A stretch of 64,000 nt of DNA from assembly GCA_018433775.1 (NCBI GenBank), contig JAHDQN010000016.1:1-64000 (forward strand), in the 5' to 3' direction. Position numbers and translations under genes: made by a program. The notes under the pieces were generated by a model. It was not told the origin of the DNA and did not search any database. It saw only the letters and a list, made by a program, of their open reading frames with translations. Source of the DNA: Deltaproteobacteria bacterium (GTDB lineage Bacteria > Desulfobacterota > Desulfomonilia > UBA1062). Positions 62,135 to 64,000 of the stretch are shown piece by piece; within the stretch, counting starts at the first letter, position 1, and every line of letters begins with the position of its first letter.

Positions 62135-62698
62135 GTGTCCGGAACCTGCCGCTTCATCAGAAAAATCACGTTCTTGAGCGTCTGTTTCTTCATCGCGGGC
62201 TGTGCCATGGTTAAGCCCGACCGCCACCTTGACGAGGTCACCCCCATCGACTGGGGGTTGAGCGGCGAGTCGTTCGAGAGTGCGATCACGATCCTGCCCT
62301 TCGACGCCCAGGACCAGAAGTGGGGGATCTACGCAGCGAAGCGGATGAAAGAGTATCTCCTGGAGGAAAAGGCGTTCCGGCGGATCGTGCTCGGCGGAAA
62401 AGAACCTGCCGATACCCCCTATGTCCTGTCGGGAGAGCTGGAGTATCTGTTCTACGGGGGAACCCACTCGCCGTCAAGGGTCTGCGTGAGCCTCCGGGTG
62501 ATCGACGCCTCTGACGGGCATACCCGGTTTTTCCGCATTTCGAGGGCGGCTTCGGGCAGAGATGCCTTTCACGTGTCCTGGCTGAGCAGGATGTACGTGG
62601 CGTCGCCGTATCCCGAAGAGCTCCTGAACGGCCTGCTCAGGCACATTGCGCGCGACATCGCCCAGAGGACCGTGCTACCAGCGAAGAAGTGCCCCTGA
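62135..62698 (+). CDS. Small lipoprotein in the FlgO-like gene trio
   Basis: The 187-aa protein starts most plausibly at GTG 62135, with GGGAGG six bases upstream. An ATG at 62108 would add nine residues and overlap the FlgO-like gene. The signal ends FFIAGC. A beta-rich body follows (AITILPFDAQDQKWGIYAAKRM, YVLSGELEYLFYGG, VCVSLRVIDASDG). It resembles generic outer-membrane assembly-type lipoproteins, but I cannot name a family. The last 24 bases overlap the 3' end of the convergent gene. Confidence 0.7.
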   Translation: MSGTCRFIRKITFLSVCFFIAGCAMVKPDRHLDEVTPIDWGLSGESFESAITILPFDAQDQKWGIYAAKRMKEYLLEEKAFRRIVLGGKEPADTPYVLSGELEYLFYGGTHSPSRVCVSLRVIDASDGHTRFFRISRAASGRDAFHVSWLSRMYVASPYPEELLNGLLRHIARDIAQRTVLPAKKCP

Positions 62699-63850
62699 AG
62701 CAGTCTGGAAATAGACGAGGCCTTCGTTGCTCGCCGCAGACTTCACCACATCCACGTCTTCGAGCCCGGCCTGTACCTGCCACGACGTTCCGTTCCACCG
62801 GTATTTGCCGCACCAGATATTGCCCTTCAGATCAACGCTGAGACTGCAGACCGCGCCGCCAGGGGGCTGGTCCGCGAGGGCCTGACCGTTCCTGCACACA
62901 TCCCCGCCGGTGACATGCCAGACCGTGGCCGCGTCGGCATCTTCGGTTTCCTGGGTCGTGGCGTCGTCGCCGATGATCTCCAGCACTGCGCATGAGTCCC
63001 CCGGATACAGCGGAATGTCGTCGTCATCGTTTTTGCCGTCGATGGCGAAGATGCCCGTGCCGGCGGCTGCGTACACAAGACCCTTGCCCGGGAAAAGGTC
63101 ATGGGTCTCGCCGATGGCGTCCGCTTCGTAGGTCCCTTGATTACCGGACTCGGAGTGGTACCAGTGGAGCCCGGAGTCGGACGCTATCCACAGCAGATCG
63201 ACATCCAGCACGTCCACGGCGAGGTCGTGGATCGTCCCGTCGGACGCACACTCCTGGCAGACCAGGACGGATGTGCCGCCCGAAGACTGCACGGATATCT
63301 CGTTGCCCTGAATCGGCGCCCCCCAGAGGGCATAGGAGAAACCGTAGAGGTCGATGTACATGGACCCGAACACGCCGGTCCACGAGGACACCTCGTTCGC
63401 GGAAGACGATACATACCTGACTAGGCCGTCACGGGTGGACACCCATGCCCCCCCGAGCAGGGAGATGCGCTGCTTCTCCAGGCACGAGACCGTGCCGTCG
63501 TCGAGAACGGTCTCCAGCTCCCGCTGGTTCACCGAGACCTCGAACACCTGGACCGAGCTGTTGTCTTCATTGTCCGTGATCGTGCAGGTGACCGAGCACG
63601 GGGCAGGAGAATCGGGGGCTATCCAGTAGACATACTGCTGCTCCTCGTTCCACTCCTCAAGTTCTCCGTTGTCGGCATGCCAGGCGTACCGCAAGGGGGG
63701 ATTGTCGCTCAAGCCCCAGACCTGAAACAGCACCTTCTGCCCGGTGACGGGGGTGCTGTCTGAGGCGGAAAACTCGAGTACGGAGGGGTCGGAGGATGAG
63801 CAGCTCCAGACAAGAAACGCCAGCAAACACCATGGTATGATTTTTCTCAA
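62675..63850 (-). CDS. Lipoprotein with PKD-like and propeller-like regions
   Basis: The 391-aa protein has a lipoprotein signal ending LVWSC. A PKD/Ig-like segment follows (about residues 25-110, with PPLRYAWHADNGELEEW). The remainder has repeating GxVWxxTxDGLVRY, LLWIASDSGLHWYHSES, GLVYAAAGTGIFAID and NIWCGKYRWNG motifs. Those motifs resemble two-component-regulator-type propeller blades. It is probably exported and surface- or periplasm-located. It resembles the lipoproteins at 32-35 kb in its PKD part and the giant protein in having a propeller. The 3' end overlaps the preceding gene by 24 bases. Confidence 0.75.
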   Translation of the reverse strand: MRKIIPWCLLAFLVWSCSSSDPSVLEFSASDSTPVTGQKVLFQVWGLSDNPPLRYAWHADNGELEEWNEEQQYVYWIAPDSPAPCSVTCTITDNEDNSSVQVFEVSVNQRELETVLDDGTVSCLEKQRISLLGGAWVSTRDGLVRYVSSSANEVSSWTGVFGSMYIDLYGFSYALWGAPIQGNEISVQSSGGTSVLVCQECASDGTIHDLAVDVLDVDLLWIASDSGLHWYHSESGNQGTYEADAIGETHDLFPGKGLVYAAAGTGIFAIDGKNDDDDIPLYPGDSCAVLEIIGDDATTQETEDADAATVWHVTGGDVCRNGQALADQPPGGAVCSLSVDLKGNIWCGKYRWNGTSWQVQAGLEDVDVVKSAASNEGLVYFQTASGALLRW

Positions 63851-63919
63851 ACATGCCCTCCAGAGTCTTTCTCCCCATATGTCCTAGCAGATCGCTCCAT
63901 TTCAGGCAAGAGGGTCATC

Positions 63920-64000
63920 ATGGGTCACATCATGGGGTCAGGTCTCAACATATGACATTCCCAGTGTCATATGGGTCACATCATGGGGTCAGGTCTCAAC
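63920..64000. repeat. 30-bp direct repeats flanking a 9-bp hairpin (REP-like)
   Basis: Identical 30-base copies lie at 63920-63949 and 63971-64000, containing GGGGTCAGGTCTCAAC. Between them CATATGACA (63949-63957) pairs with TGTCATATG (63965-63973). GGGGTCAGGTCT motifs of this kind occur near REP-associated tyrosine transposases in various bacteria, from memory only. The array may continue past the window edge. Confidence 0.7.

Noticed and set aside
1-64000. tRNA, rRNA or CRISPR loci
   Set aside because: No cloverleaf-type T-arm or rRNA-like sequence was noticed, and no short regularly spaced identical repeats. A covariance-model scan would be the decisive test.

Overview
The window looks like a chromosome segment from an anaerobic, Gram-negative member of the former Deltaproteobacteria (Desulfobacterota), with moderately high GC. 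The evidence is the gene mix: a tungsten-type aldehyde ferredoxin oxidoreductase paired with a polyferredoxin, a glycyl radical enzyme with its radical-SAM activase, both ADP-forming and AMP-forming acyl-CoA ligases, many lipoproteins, heptose kinase (LPS), MlaE and a type IV pilin. No rRNA, tRNA, CRISPR array, transposase or phage gene was found. The species cannot be named from the sequence.

Layout. (1) 0.75-7.3 kb: acyl-CoA metabolism (hotdog thioesterase, 622-aa acyl-CoA dehydrogenase, ADP-forming acyl-CoA synthetase, and a convergent AMP-forming CoA ligase). (2) 7.9-9.5 kb: zinc-ribbon thioredoxin and an endonuclease/exonuclease/phosphatase-fold protein. (3) 9.9-17.6 kb: an anaerobic radical/tungsten divergon. 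A TetR regulator, a 985-aa glycyl radical enzyme carrying an N-terminal SCP2-like lipid-binding domain, and its activase run leftward. An aldehyde oxidoreductase and a four-cluster ferredoxin run rightward. A near-perfect 27-bp palindrome lies between them. (4) 17.6-29.1 kb: a long leftward housekeeping run, ftsY-rfaE1-DUF4416-yicC-remA-gmk-pyrF-rsmD-coaD-aminotransferase-fliS-fliT-like-maf-glpK-mlaE, with many start/stop overlaps. (5) 29.2-36 kb: two nitronate-monooxygenase-family flavoproteins and a MerR regulator with a duplicated DNA-binding domain. All three genes share a 15-bp promoter motif, so they look like a small MerR regulon. Two PKD-type lipoproteins lie between them. (6) 36.3-50.6 kb: an M48 metalloprotease lipoprotein, then a giant 4,314-aa secreted protein. 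The giant has a signal peptide, 7 Ig-like repeats, and malectin domains before and after them. Another 40 Ig-like repeats and a C-terminal YVTN-type beta-propeller follow. It has a candidate sigma-54 promoter and ends in a perfect 23-bp-stem terminator. (7) 50.9-57 kb: a TetR-controlled YbhGFSR-type ABC exporter. (8) 57.2-64 kb: a two-component system, miaB, a type IV pilin, three small lipoproteins (one FlgO-like), a propeller/PKD lipoprotein, and a REP-like direct repeat at the window edge.

The most distinctive objects are the giant Ig-repeat/malectin/propeller protein, the SCP2-glycyl radical enzyme fusion with its TetR/tungsten-enzyme divergon, and the three-promoter MerR/flavoprotein regulon. 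Function calls rest on motif recognition by eye. No database search or structure prediction was run.
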